Part shown: positions 32,734 through 40,275 of the stretch, one piece after another | Layout of the letters: each line of letters starts with the position of its first letter | Position numbering within the stretch: the stretch's first letter is position 1 | Assembly: GCA_036374175.1 (NCBI GenBank) | Contig: DASUUH010000121.1 | Coordinates: 1-43,455, forward strand | Direction: 5' to 3' | DNA: 43,455 nucleotides | Source: JASLBX01 sp036374175 | Lineage (GTDB): Bacteria; Actinomycetota; Actinomycetes; Jiangellales; Jiangellaceae | The notes under the pieces: model-generated | The model's input: the letters and a program-made list of their open reading frames with translations, nothing else | Database searches by the model: none | Told to the model about the DNA's origin: nothing | Program-made: the position numbers and the translations under genes

Positions 32734-33821
32734 GCAAGCTGCTGACGCTAGGCCGTACGGCCGGCAATGTCGGCGTGGCCCTGGGCGTGGCCGCGGCAGG
32801 CGCAGCGGTCGGGTTCGCGACCGAACGGTATGTCGTCGGCCGCTCGCTGCGTGGCGAGGACCCGTACGCCGAGGAGCCGCTCGGCACGCTGCGGGGCGCC
32901 CCGTACACCATGGAGGCCGATGACGGCGTACGCCTGCACGTCGAGGTCGACGAGCCGGCCGGCCGTCCGGACCTGACTGTCGTGTTCACCCATGGCTACG
33001 CGCTCAATCTGGACGCGTGGCACTTCCAGCGGCGCGACCTGCGCGGACACGCCCGGCTGGTTTTCTGGGATCAGCGCTCGCACGGCCGGTCGTCACGCGC
33101 CCCAGACGGGACGGTGTCGTTCTCCCGGCTCGCGGCCGATCTCAGTCAGGTCATCGACGAGACTGTGCCGAAGCGGGGGCCGATTGTGCTCGTCGGCCAT
33201 TCCATGGGCGGCATGACGTTGATGGCACTCGCTCAGGCGCGACCCGAACTGTTCACCGACCGGGTGGCGGGCATCGGTCTGATCGCTACCAGCCACCAGA
33301 ACATCTCAGCCACCTTGGGTATGCCTGGCCCGGCCGGCCGGCTGGCACATCGCATCGCGCCGGGAGTCGTGGCGGCGCTGGCTCGCCAGCCCGACCTGAT
33401 CGAACGCGGCCGCCGGGCCGGCAGTGACTTGGGCTACGTGCTCACGCGGCGGTACTCGTTCGTCGGCAAGGCGGCGCCGTCACTCGTGGCCTTCACGGCG
33501 CAGATGAATGCGGCGACTCCGATCGACGTCGTGGCCGAATTTCTGCCGCTGTTCGCGGCCAACGACCAGCGAGCCGCGGTGGACGCGCTGCCGACCGTGC
33601 CGACGCTCATCGTCGGGGCGGCGGAGGATCGGTTGACGCCCGTGGAGCACAGCCGCGAACTCGCGGATTTGCTGCCCGATGCCGACTACGTGGAGCTGCC
33701 CGACGCGGGCCACATGGTGCTGCTCGAACGACACGAGGTCGTCACCGACCATCTGACGAAACTGCTGCAGCGGGCGCGAACCGAGCGCGTGCCCTGGTGG
33801 CGACGACGAAGGGCGCGGTAG
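32730..33821 (+). CDS. Alpha/beta hydrolase between alr and tsaE
   Basis: This 363-aa hydrolase has an N-terminal hydrophobic stretch (about residues 12-30), then HGYALNLDAWHFQ (oxyanion region), nucleophile Ser158 in GHSMGG, acid in GAAEDRLTP and His in DAGHMVLLE. An alpha/beta hydrolase in this slot between alr and tsaE is a standard actinobacterial arrangement, though its substrate is unknown. GTG 32730 overlaps the alr stop. The C-terminus is strongly basic (WWRRRRAR). The neighbouring tsaE start lies 2 bases after its stop. Confidence 0.92.
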   Translation: MSKLLTLGRTAGNVGVALGVAAAGAAVGFATERYVVGRSLRGEDPYAEEPLGTLRGAPYTMEADDGVRLHVEVDEPAGRPDLTVVFTHGYALNLDAWHFQRRDLRGHARLVFWDQRSHGRSSRAPDGTVSFSRLAADLSQVIDETVPKRGPIVLVGHSMGGMTLMALAQARPELFTDRVAGIGLIATSHQNISATLGMPGPAGRLAHRIAPGVVAALARQPDLIERGRRAGSDLGYVLTRRYSFVGKAAPSLVAFTAQMNAATPIDVVAEFLPLFAANDQRAAVDALPTVPTLIVGAAEDRLTPVEHSRELADLLPDADYVELPDAGHMVLLERHEVVTDHLTKLLQRARTERVPWWRRRRAR

Positions 33822-33823
33822 GC

Positions 33824-34402
33824 ATGGATGGGTCCTCTGACCCGGTTGTCCGGCCGGACACGTCACTGGCCAGCGACGATCCACCCGCAGAGCCGGACAA
33901 GTCCGAGCCGACGATGGCCCAGATCCGCACCGCCGACGACATGCGGCGGCTCGGCAAGCGGCTGGCCGGCCAGTTGCGTGCCGGCGACCTCGTGTTGCTG
34001 CGCGGGCCGCTCGGGGCCGGTAAGACGACGCTTGCGCAGGGCATCGGGGACGGTCTCGCCGTGCGTGGTCCGATCACCTCGCCGACGTTCGTGCTGGCCC
34101 GCGTGCATCCCGCACTGGCCGGCGGCCCACCGCTGGTTCACGTCGACGCCTACCGGCTCGAGGATTGGGACGACCTCGAGACGCTCGACCTCGAGGCGAC
34201 CCTGGACGAATCGGTCACCGTAGTGGAGTGGGGAGAGGGCCTGGTCGAGGGCCTGGCCGACGACCGGCTCGAGGTACGCATCCACCGCGCGGCGGGCCAC
34301 TCGGCCGACGGCGACATGACCGACGACGCTGACGACGACCCGCGTCAGGTCGAAATCGTCGGCGTGGGCCGGCGGTGGAGGGGTATCACGCCTGCCGGTT
34401 GA
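33824..34402 (+). CDS. tsaE: tRNA t6A synthesis ATPase TsaE
   Basis: TsaE (192 aa from this start) is the ATPase partner of TsaB and TsaD in making N6-threonylcarbamoyl-adenosine at position 37 of ANN-decoding tRNAs. The P-loop GPLGAGKT is at residues 61-68, followed by SPTFVLARVHP and VHVDAYRLEDWDDLETLDLE. The first 30 residues are not part of the family and contain DPVVRPD, encoded by the 14-base palindrome TGTCCGGCCGGACA (33847-33860). An in-frame ATG at 33914 gives MAQIRTADDM and may be the true start, in which case the palindrome would be untranslated. Confidence 0.94.
   Translation: MDGSSDPVVRPDTSLASDDPPAEPDKSEPTMAQIRTADDMRRLGKRLAGQLRAGDLVLLRGPLGAGKTTLAQGIGDGLAVRGPITSPTFVLARVHPALAGGPPLVHVDAYRLEDWDDLETLDLEATLDESVTVVEWGEGLVEGLADDRLEVRIHRAAGHSADGDMTDDADDDPRQVEIVGVGRRWRGITPAG
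33839..33860. repeat. Palindrome copy near tsaE start
   Basis: These 22 bases are identical to 36907-36928 inside the nucleoside hydrolase gene and contain the perfect palindrome TGTCCGGCCGGACA. In the annotated tsaE frame it is read as DPVVRPD, the same peptide as in the hydrolase. A partial half-site (CCGGACAAG) follows near 33893. The sharing of sequence, frame and peptide points to a common origin. Confidence 0.8.
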
Positions 34403-34408
34403 GCAGGC
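34390..34408. terminator. Short stem-loop over tsaE stop
   Basis: GCCTGC (34390-34395) and GCAGGC (34403-34408) pair around a 7-base loop that contains the TGA stop of tsaE. It is short and lacks a U-run, so at most it causes a weak pause before tsaB. Confidence 0.25.
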
Positions 34409-34434
34409 GTGCGCGATCAGATCACGGCTCGGCC

Positions 34435-34440
34435 TACCCT
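34435..34440 (+). promoter_or_regulatory. Candidate -10 of leaderless tsaB promoter
   Basis: TACCCT ends 6 bases before the GTG start of tsaB, with no ribosome-binding site. This may provide an internal promoter within the alr-tsaD run. No clear -35 is present. Confidence 0.33.
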
Positions 34441-34446
34441 TGGGGC

Positions 34447-35094
34447 GTGCTGCTCGCCATGGACACGTCGACGCCTGCGGTGACGGTCGCCCTGCACGAC
34501 GGCGACAACGTGATCGTCGAAATCGTGCGCGTCGACGCTCGGCGCCACACCGAATTTGTCGCCCCGGCCATCTCCGACGCCCTGGCCGAGGCCGGCGCCG
34601 AACGGCGTGACCTGAGCCGGATCGTCGTGGGAGTGGGGCCAGGGCCGTTCACCGGCCTGCGGATCGGACTTGTCACGGCCCGCACGTTGGGCGCGGCGCT
34701 CGGCGTCCCGGTCGAGGGCGTGTGCAGCCTGGACATCGTGGCCGCCGCGGTCGACGTGTATGGGCCGTTCGTCGTGGTGACCGACGCAAGGCGGCGAGAG
34801 GTCTACTGGGCGGCGTACTCGACCCGGGACGCGACGGGCCGCGTTCGCCGGACCGACGGCCCCGCGGTGGTGCGGCCGGCCGACGTCGCCAACGACCTGC
34901 CGGTCGCCGGCCCGGGTGCCCGGATGTACAGCGAGTTCTTCCCGAATCACATCGACCCGGAGTACCCGAGTGCCGCCACGCTCGCCGCGGCCTACCTGGC
35001 GGGTGCGCTCGAGGTCGTACCGCCTGACCCGATGTACCTGCGCCGGCCCGACGCCCGCCCGCCGGGTGAACGCAAGCCGGTGCTGTCCGGATGA
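34447..35094 (+). CDS. tsaB: tRNA t6A synthesis protein TsaB
   Basis: This 215-aa protein of the ASKHA fold is the non-catalytic partner of TsaD. The N-terminus LLAMDTSTPAVTVALHDG matches the phosphate-1 loop, and VGVGPGPFTGLRIGLVTART is the family signature. A Pro-rich tail follows DPMYLRRPDARPP, as usual for TsaB. GTG 34447 opens at the conserved strand. A 44-base gap separates it from tsaE. Its stop overlaps the rimI ATG as ATGA. Confidence 0.95.
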   Translation: MLLAMDTSTPAVTVALHDGDNVIVEIVRVDARRHTEFVAPAISDALAEAGAERRDLSRIVVGVGPGPFTGLRIGLVTARTLGAALGVPVEGVCSLDIVAAAVDVYGPFVVVTDARRREVYWAAYSTRDATGRVRRTDGPAVVRPADVANDLPVAGPGARMYSEFFPNHIDPEYPSAATLAAAYLAGALEVVPPDPMYLRRPDARPPGERKPVLSG

Positions 35095-35555
35095 CCTACC
35101 GGCTGCGTCCGATGCACGAGTCGGACATCGACCGTCTCGTGCCCATCGAGGCAGAGCTGTTCGCCGGTGATCCACCGTGGACGGCGGACCAGTTCCGGTC
35201 CGAGCTCGCCGGAGTGCCGGAAACGCGGTGGTTCACGGTGGCCGAGGACGACTCCGGTCACCTTGCCGGATACGCCGGGCTACGGGTGGTCGACGGGACC
35301 GCGGACATCCAGACCATCGCGGTCCTGCCGGCCCAGCAACGCCGCGGGCTCGGCACGACGTTGCTGCATGCGCTCGTCGACGAGGCCCGACGGCGGCGCG
35401 CGACCGAGATGCTGCTCGACGTGCGAGCCGACAACGACGCCGCGCTGGCTTTCTACCGGCGGCACGGCTTCGAACGGATCGCCCGGCGCCGCGGGTACTT
35501 CGCCGCCGGCCGGATCGACGGGCTCGTCCTGCGGCGGTGGTTGCGACGGGCGTGA
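35091..35555 (+). CDS. rimI: Ribosomal-protein-S18-alanine N-acetyltransferase-like
   Basis: This 154-aa GNAT protein has the acetyl-CoA motif VLPAQQRRGLGTTLLHALVD and the RimI-like ending NDAALAFYRRHGFERIARR. Its place between tsaB and tsaD is the conserved rimI position in actinobacteria. In that phylum RimI homologues acetylate protein N-termini, and S18 is the classic E. coli substrate; the true target here is not shown. The ATG overlaps the tsaB stop by 4 bases. The tsaD start follows after 14 bases. Confidence 0.93.
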   Translation: MTYRLRPMHESDIDRLVPIEAELFAGDPPWTADQFRSELAGVPETRWFTVAEDDSGHLAGYAGLRVVDGTADIQTIAVLPAQQRRGLGTTLLHALVDEARRRRATEMLLDVRADNDAALAFYRRHGFERIARRRGYFAAGRIDGLVLRRWLRRA

Positions 35556-35569
35556 GCCATCATGGATCA

Positions 35570-36619
35570 GTGGCTGACACACCGCTGGTCTTAGGAATCG
35601 AGACGTCCTGCGACGAAACCGGCGTCGGGCTCGTCCGCGGAACCGAACTGCTCGTCGACGCCATCGCGAGTTCGGTGGACGAACACGCCAGATTCGGCGG
35701 AGTGGTACCCGAGGTGGCGAGCCGGGCACACCTCGAGGCCATGGTGCCGACGATTGAGCGGGCTTGCTCCGAGGCAGGTGTGACGCTCGCCGACGTCGAC
35801 GCCGTGGCCGTAACGAGTGGGCCCGGGCTGGCCGGCGCGCTCATGGTCGGTGTGTCCGCTGCGAAGGCGCTGAGCCTCGGCCTCGGCCGCCCGCTCTACG
35901 GGGTCAACCACCTTGCCGCGCACGTCGCTGTCGACCAGCTTGAGCACGGCCCGCTACCCAAGCCGGCGATGGCCCTGCTGGTGTCCGGTGGACACTCGTC
36001 GCTGCTGCTGGTCGAAGACCTCTCCGCCGACGTCCGGCCGATGGGCCAGACCATCGACGACGCCGCTGGCGAGGCGTTCGACAAGGTGGCTCGTTTGCTG
36101 GGGCTGCCGTTTCCAGGCGGACCGTACATCGACCGCAGCGCAGCCGACGGCGACCCGGCCTATGTGACGTTCCCCCGCGGGCTCACCAGCTCTCGCGACA
36201 TGGAGCGGCACCGCTACGACTTCTCGTTCTCCGGGCTCAAGACCGCCGTCGCACGCTGGGTCGAGGCCAGGCAGCGGGATGGCGAACCGGTGCCGGTTGC
36301 GGACGTGTCCGCCTCGTTCCAGGAGGCGGTGGCCGATGTGCTGACGTCCAAAGCGGTGCTTGCCTGCCGCGAGCATGGCGTCGACACGCTACTGATCGGC
36401 GGAGGGGTCGCGGCCAACTCGCGGCTGCGTGCGATGGCGGCCGAACGGTGTGCGGACGCCGGGATAACGCTTCGCGTCCCGCGCCCCAAGCTGTGCACCG
36501 ACAACGGAGCGATGGTGGCCGCACTCGGCGCCGAGCTGATCGCAAGCGGCCGGCCGCCGAGCTCGCTCGATCTACCCGCGGACTCATCGATGCCGGTCAC
36601 CGAGGTGCTCGCCGGGTGA
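35570..36619 (+). CDS. tsaD: tRNA t6A transferase TsaD
   Basis: This 349-aa enzyme transfers the threonylcarbamoyl group to A37 of tRNA. It opens LVLGIETSCDETGVGLV. The metal-binding His pair is His114/His118 in VNHLAAHVA. LLVSGGHSSLLLVED, GEAFDKVARLLGLPFPGG and GVAANSRLRA follow, with the last ligand in CTDNGAMVAAL. The GTG at 35570 is chosen since it lies just before the first conserved strand. The stop overlaps the GTG start of the nucleoside hydrolase by GTGA. Length is normal. Confidence 0.98.
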   Translation: MADTPLVLGIETSCDETGVGLVRGTELLVDAIASSVDEHARFGGVVPEVASRAHLEAMVPTIERACSEAGVTLADVDAVAVTSGPGLAGALMVGVSAAKALSLGLGRPLYGVNHLAAHVAVDQLEHGPLPKPAMALLVSGGHSSLLLVEDLSADVRPMGQTIDDAAGEAFDKVARLLGLPFPGGPYIDRSAADGDPAYVTFPRGLTSSRDMERHRYDFSFSGLKTAVARWVEARQRDGEPVPVADVSASFQEAVADVLTSKAVLACREHGVDTLLIGGGVAANSRLRAMAAERCADAGITLRVPRPKLCTDNGAMVAALGAELIASGRPPSSLDLPADSSMPVTEVLAG

Positions 36620-37347
36620 GCCGGCGCATCGTCGCTGTCGTCGACACCGGCGTGGACGACGCCCTGGCGCTGGTCGTAGCCGTCCGCCATCCTGCCCTCG
36701 ATCTGCGCGGCGTCGTGTGCACCGCCGGCAACGTCCCGCTGGCCCGGGTCCTGGCGAACACGCGGTACGTGCTCGACCTGCTGGGCGCGGCGGTGCCGAT
36801 CGCCGCGGGTGCCGAGCGGAGGATGGACGGCGAACGCTTCGGGGATCGCAGCGTCCACGGGCCGGACGGTCTGGCGGGACTCGGCCCGGCCGGCGAGCCC
36901 GCACCAGACCCGGTTGTCCGGCCGGACAAGAGCAACGCCGCAGGCCAGCGAGTTGTCCGGCCGGACAACCGGGAAGGGGTGGCCGTGGCCGACCTGATCA
37001 CTCCGGATGACGTCGTCGTTTCGCTGGCGCCGCTGACGCCCCTCGTCGGTGTGCCCGCCGGCCGCATCGTGGCCGCGTACGCCCGCCCGGGGCAGGCCAA
37101 CTACGAGATGGATCCGGTTGCGGCCGCCTTGGTCGACGTCGAACACCTCGACGTCCCCGACCATGCGGTGGAGATCAGCCACGGTGAGACGCCGGTGGGC
37201 GAACTGGTCACTGGCCTCGTTCGGCACCAGGTCGGCAGGGGTGCCGGGCTTGGTGACGCCGCGGTGATGCTTGCCCTGGCCGAACCGCTCCTGGACCCCC
37301 GCGAGTGGGCCGGCCGCGTGCACGATCTGGCGGCCGCGAGAGACTGA
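36616..37347 (+). CDS. Nucleoside hydrolase family protein with palindrome insert
   Basis: This 243-aa protein resembles inosine-uridine-preferring nucleoside hydrolases, which cleave the N-glycosidic bond of ribonucleosides. The calcium/ribose site is VVDTGVDDALALVVA; HGPDGLAGLG and NYEMDPVAAAL are further family motifs. It is shorter than the usual ~300 aa. Between the HGPDG region and the ADLI helix lies an insert of about 20 residues (PVVRPDKSN...VVRPDNREG) encoded by two inverted copies of a palindrome (36910-36929 and 36953-36972). The insert stays in frame. The GTG overlaps the tsaD stop, so it is translated from the same mRNA. Activity is uncertain given the short length. Confidence 0.82.
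   Translation: MSRRIVAVVDTGVDDALALVVAVRHPALDLRGVVCTAGNVPLARVLANTRYVLDLLGAAVPIAAGAERRMDGERFGDRSVHGPDGLAGLGPAGEPAPDPVVRPDKSNAAGQRVVRPDNREGVAVADLITPDDVVVSLAPLTPLVGVPAGRIVAAYARPGQANYEMDPVAAALVDVEHLDVPDHAVEISHGETPVGELVTGLVRHQVGRGAGLGDAAVMLALAEPLLDPREWAGRVHDLAAARD
36907..36972. repeat. Two inverted palindromes inside nucleoside hydrolase gene
   Basis: TTGTCCGGCCGGACAA (36914-36929) and GTTGTCCGGCCGGACAAC (36952-36969) are perfect palindromes. Including flanking CCGG they are 20-base inverted copies of each other, separated by 23 bases. The whole 66-base block is in frame and gives two VVRPD peptides. A third copy is at 33839-33860. Confidence 0.88.
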
Positions 37348-37352
37348 GGCTG

Positions 37353-38981
37353 ATGCGCCGTCCGACATCGATCGCCGCAGCCTGTGCCGCACTGGCAGCA
37401 TGCTCGGCCGGCGGCGTCGCCGACAGCCCGTCCACGATGCCGGAATCCGCCGTGACGTCGACCGAGAGCCCTGCCTCCACCGGTACTCCCAACCGCCCGC
37501 CGCCGCCGCTGCCGTGGGGACCGACGCGGGCCGAGTACGACGAAGCAGCCGCCATCGTCGCCGACATGTCAACGGCGGAGCGGGCCGGGCAGGTCATCGT
37601 TGCGCACTACGGCGGGACGTCCGCCCCCACGGAGCTGGTTGAGCGCTACCACCTTGGTGGCGTGATCGTCATGGGCGAGAACGTCGAGTCGCCCGACCAG
37701 GTCCGCGAGATGATCAGTGACCTGCAGGACGGTGTCGACCGGCCCCATGCGCTCATCGTCGGCGTAGACCAGGAGGGCGGGCGAGTGGCCCGGGTTCGCG
37801 AGCCTGCGACGGAGTTCCCGTCGCTGATGACGCTCGGCGCCTCGCGGGACGGTGGCCTCACCGCCGATGTAACCAGAGCCAGCGGGCTCGAGCTGCGCGC
37901 CATGGGGTTCACCATGGTGTTCGCTCCGGACGCCGACGTGACCAGCGGACCTGATGACCCGACGATCGGCACCCGCGCTGCTTCGTCCGACCCCGACGTC
38001 GCGGCCCGAATCGTGAATGCCGCGGTGCGCGGCTACGCCGACGCGGGCATCCTGCCCGTGGCCAAGCACTTTCCCGGGCACGGCTCGGTGCCTGCCGACA
38101 GCCACGTCGAGTTGCCGGTGCAGTCCGCGTCGGTGGCCGAACTGCAAAGGCGCGACTTCGTCCCGTTCCAGGCTGCGATCGCCGCCGGCGTCCCGGCTGT
38201 GATGGTGGCTCACCTGGACCTTGAGGCCGTCGACCCCGGGGTTCCGTCGTCCGTCTCGCCCGCCGTCGTCAGCATGCTGCGTGACGACCTCGGCTTCGCG
38301 GGGGTGATCGTCACCGACGCTCAGGACATGGCCGGACTGGCGGGGCTGTACGACGCCGCCGACGCCGCCGTCCGGTCTTTGACAGCCGGGGCGGACATCG
38401 TGCTGATGCCGGCGGACATCGCGGCCGCACATGCCGGAATCGTGGCGGCCGTGGAGTCGGGACGGCTCGATCCCGCCCGCCTCGCCGACGCGGCGACGCG
38501 CGCGGTGGCGCTGTCGATCCACCAAGCGGCAGCAGGTCCGCCGCCGGACGCCGACGTGGTGGGTTCACACTCGGCCGAGTCGTACGCCGCTTCGCTCGCC
38601 GGCATGACCGTGGTCGACGGCCCGTGCGAGGGACGCCTCGTCGGCGATGCGATCCGGGTAGTCGGCGGCGATGCTACGGATCGGAACCGGCTGGCCGACG
38701 CGGCCCGGGCCGCCGGGCTGGCCGTCGGGACCGGCGATGTCGTCCGGTTGCTCGGCGCGCTGCCGCCGGAACCAGGTTCGGGCGACGTGGTGGTCTCGCT
38801 GGACACGCCGTACGCGCTCGCGGACAGCACGGCGACGACGGCAAAGATCGCCCTCTACAGCCGCACTCCGGACGCGTTCCGGGCGCTCGTGGACGTCCTG
38901 ACCGGCGCGGAGACCGCCGCCGGACGCCTGCCAGTGGACGTACCCGGCGTCGAGCGCGACGGCTGCCCACCACCGCGCTGA
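37353..38981 (+). CDS. Lipoprotein glycoside hydrolase family 3 (NagZ-like)
   Basis: This 542-aa protein starts with a short signal peptide ending in a lipobox LAAC (Cys17), so it is probably a lipoprotein on the outer face of the membrane. After a Ser/Thr/Pro linker comes a GH3 domain with the NagZ-type signature KHFPGHG (238-244) and the His-Asp dyad in ADSHVELP (Asp249/His251). The nucleophile is probably Asp322 in VTDAQDM. Such enzymes release terminal N-acetylglucosamine residues, for example from peptidoglycan fragments. A C-terminal GH3-like domain follows. The ATG at 37353 is 5 bases after the nucleoside hydrolase stop. It ends exactly where the convergent methyltransferase gene ends. 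Confidence 0.91.
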   Translation: MRRPTSIAAACAALAACSAGGVADSPSTMPESAVTSTESPASTGTPNRPPPPLPWGPTRAEYDEAAAIVADMSTAERAGQVIVAHYGGTSAPTELVERYHLGGVIVMGENVESPDQVREMISDLQDGVDRPHALIVGVDQEGGRVARVREPATEFPSLMTLGASRDGGLTADVTRASGLELRAMGFTMVFAPDADVTSGPDDPTIGTRAASSDPDVAARIVNAAVRGYADAGILPVAKHFPGHGSVPADSHVELPVQSASVAELQRRDFVPFQAAIAAGVPAVMVAHLDLEAVDPGVPSSVSPAVVSMLRDDLGFAGVIVTDAQDMAGLAGLYDAADAAVRSLTAGADIVLMPADIAAAHAGIVAAVESGRLDPARLADAATRAVALSIHQAAAGPPPDADVVGSHSAESYAASLAGMTVVDGPCEGRLVGDAIRVVGGDATDRNRLADAARAAGLAVGTGDVVRLLGALPPEPGSGDVVVSLDTPYALADSTATTAKIALYSRTPDAFRALVDVLTGAETAAGRLPVDVPGVERDGCPPPR

Positions 38982-40151
38982 TCAGCGCCGGGGGCGGACG
39001 ACGAGAACGGTCGCACGACCCTGGAGGCGAGTGACCACAAGAGTGGCCGCGCCGTCTCCCCGGGGGCGGAGTTCGCGGCGAAGCGCCTCAGGTGTGACAC
39101 CGACGCCCCGCTTTTTGATCGTCAACGTGCCGATCCGGTGCTCGCGGACGTAGGCGCGGAGCCGTTTCGGGTCGTACGGCAGCCGGTCGGTGATCTCGTA
39201 CGAGCGACCCAAACGCGTCTGCGGTGCCTGGTCCGTCGAGACGTACGCGATCTGCCGGTCAAGTAACCAGCCGCCCACCTCCGCCGCGACGGCGGTGACG
39301 AGGCCGGCGCGTATCACGGCGCCATCCGGCTCGATGAGCCACCGGCCCGGCGGAGCCACCACCGGATCGTCCGGTGCATCGGCGTCGGTGACGGTCACCT
39401 TGCCCGGCAGCAACGTCGCTCTCCGGCGGACGCCCGGGCCGGCGAAACCGCCCGACCACAGGGCGGCCTCCATCACGTCGCCACCATCGGAGATCCACTC
39501 GGCCTCGACTCCAGGCGGTACCTGCTCATGCCCGATCCCCGGGGCAACCTTGACGCACGCCGTTTCGCGCAGCAGTTGCTCGACGAACGACCACGGTGGC
39601 CGGTATGCGTCCGGGTCGAACACCCTGCCGCGAGCGGTCCGCCGAGACGGGTCACACAAGGCGGCGGCGTATGGCGTCCTGTCGAAGGTTGTGACGTCCG
39701 CCTCGGTAACGGTGGCCGACAGGCCTAGCTCGTCGACGTTGGCCCTGGCCACCGCTGCCGTCACCGGATCGATGTCGACCCCGGTCACGGCAACACCCGA
39801 GCGGGCGAGCGCGATGAGGTCTCCCCCGATTCCGCAGCACAGGTCGGCAACCGGGCCGGTTACGTCAGCGAATCGGCTGGCCCGGTGGGCGCTGACAGCA
39901 GTGCGGGTCGCCTGTTCGAGTCCGTCGGCCGTGAAATACATGCGCTCCGCATCGGCCGGCTCGAACTTCTCCCGGGCGCGCCGGCGTAGCCGGGTTTGGG
40001 TGAGTGCCGCGGCGACCAGCGCAGGCGGGTTGTCCCGGCGCAGGCGGGTACCGAGCGCGAAGTCGTCCTCGGTTCCGTACGCTGCGGCTGCCTCGGGGAG
40101 TAGTTCGCGTCCGGGCGGGGATCTGAGCCATTGCAGCGTCTGGACGTCCAC
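38982..40151 (-). CDS. SAM-dependent methyltransferase, THUMP-like
   Basis: This 389-aa protein has a class I methyltransferase motif, VADLCCGIGGDLIALA, then GVAVTGVDIDPVTAAVARAN and a motif-IV-like LCDPSRRT. Its C-terminal part (YEITDRLPYDPKRLRAYV, IGTLTIKKRGVGVTPEALRR) matches the THUMP-like domain of actinobacterial methyltransferases, which suggests an RNA substrate. GTG 40151 is chosen because GGCAGG lies about 10 bases upstream; TTG 40160 is the alternative. It is divergent from the ATP-grasp gene, and the 124-base gap holds a strong inverted repeat. Confidence 0.88.
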   Translation of the reverse strand: MDVQTLQWLRSPPGRELLPEAAAAYGTEDDFALGTRLRRDNPPALVAAALTQTRLRRRAREKFEPADAERMYFTADGLEQATRTAVSAHRASRFADVTGPVADLCCGIGGDLIALARSGVAVTGVDIDPVTAAVARANVDELGLSATVTEADVTTFDRTPYAAALCDPSRRTARGRVFDPDAYRPPWSFVEQLLRETACVKVAPGIGHEQVPPGVEAEWISDGGDVMEAALWSGGFAGPGVRRRATLLPGKVTVTDADAPDDPVVAPPGRWLIEPDGAVIRAGLVTAVAAEVGGWLLDRQIAYVSTDQAPQTRLGRSYEITDRLPYDPKRLRAYVREHRIGTLTIKKRGVGVTPEALRRELRPRGDGAATLVVTRLQGRATVLVVRPRR

Positions 40152-40178
40152 GCTGACCAAGCCTGCCAGGCATTAATC

Positions 40179-40227
40179 GATCTTGAGACAATCCACAGCC
40201 TACGACGGTGGGGATTGTCTCAAGATC
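40179..40227. repeat. Perfect 16-base inverted repeat between divergent genes
   Basis: GATCTTGAGACAATCC (40179-40194) and GGATTGTCTCAAGATC (40212-40227) are exact reverse complements around a 17-base centre. They lie upstream of both the methyltransferase and the ATP-grasp gene, so a terminator role is unlikely. An operator for a dimeric regulator, or a mobile palindrome, is more plausible. Confidence 0.85.
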
Positions 40228-40261
40228 TGGAGTGGCGGGACAGGTTGTAATGAGCGTCCGA

Positions 40262-40267
40262 TAGAAT
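40262..40267 (+). promoter_or_regulatory. Candidate -10 of ATP-grasp gene
   Basis: TAGAAT ends 8 bases before the ATG at 40276, with no Shine-Dalgarno between, consistent with a leaderless transcript. The 40179-40227 inverted repeat ends 34 bases upstream, where a regulator could touch the -35 region. Confidence 0.38.
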
Positions 40268-40275
40268 CACTGATT

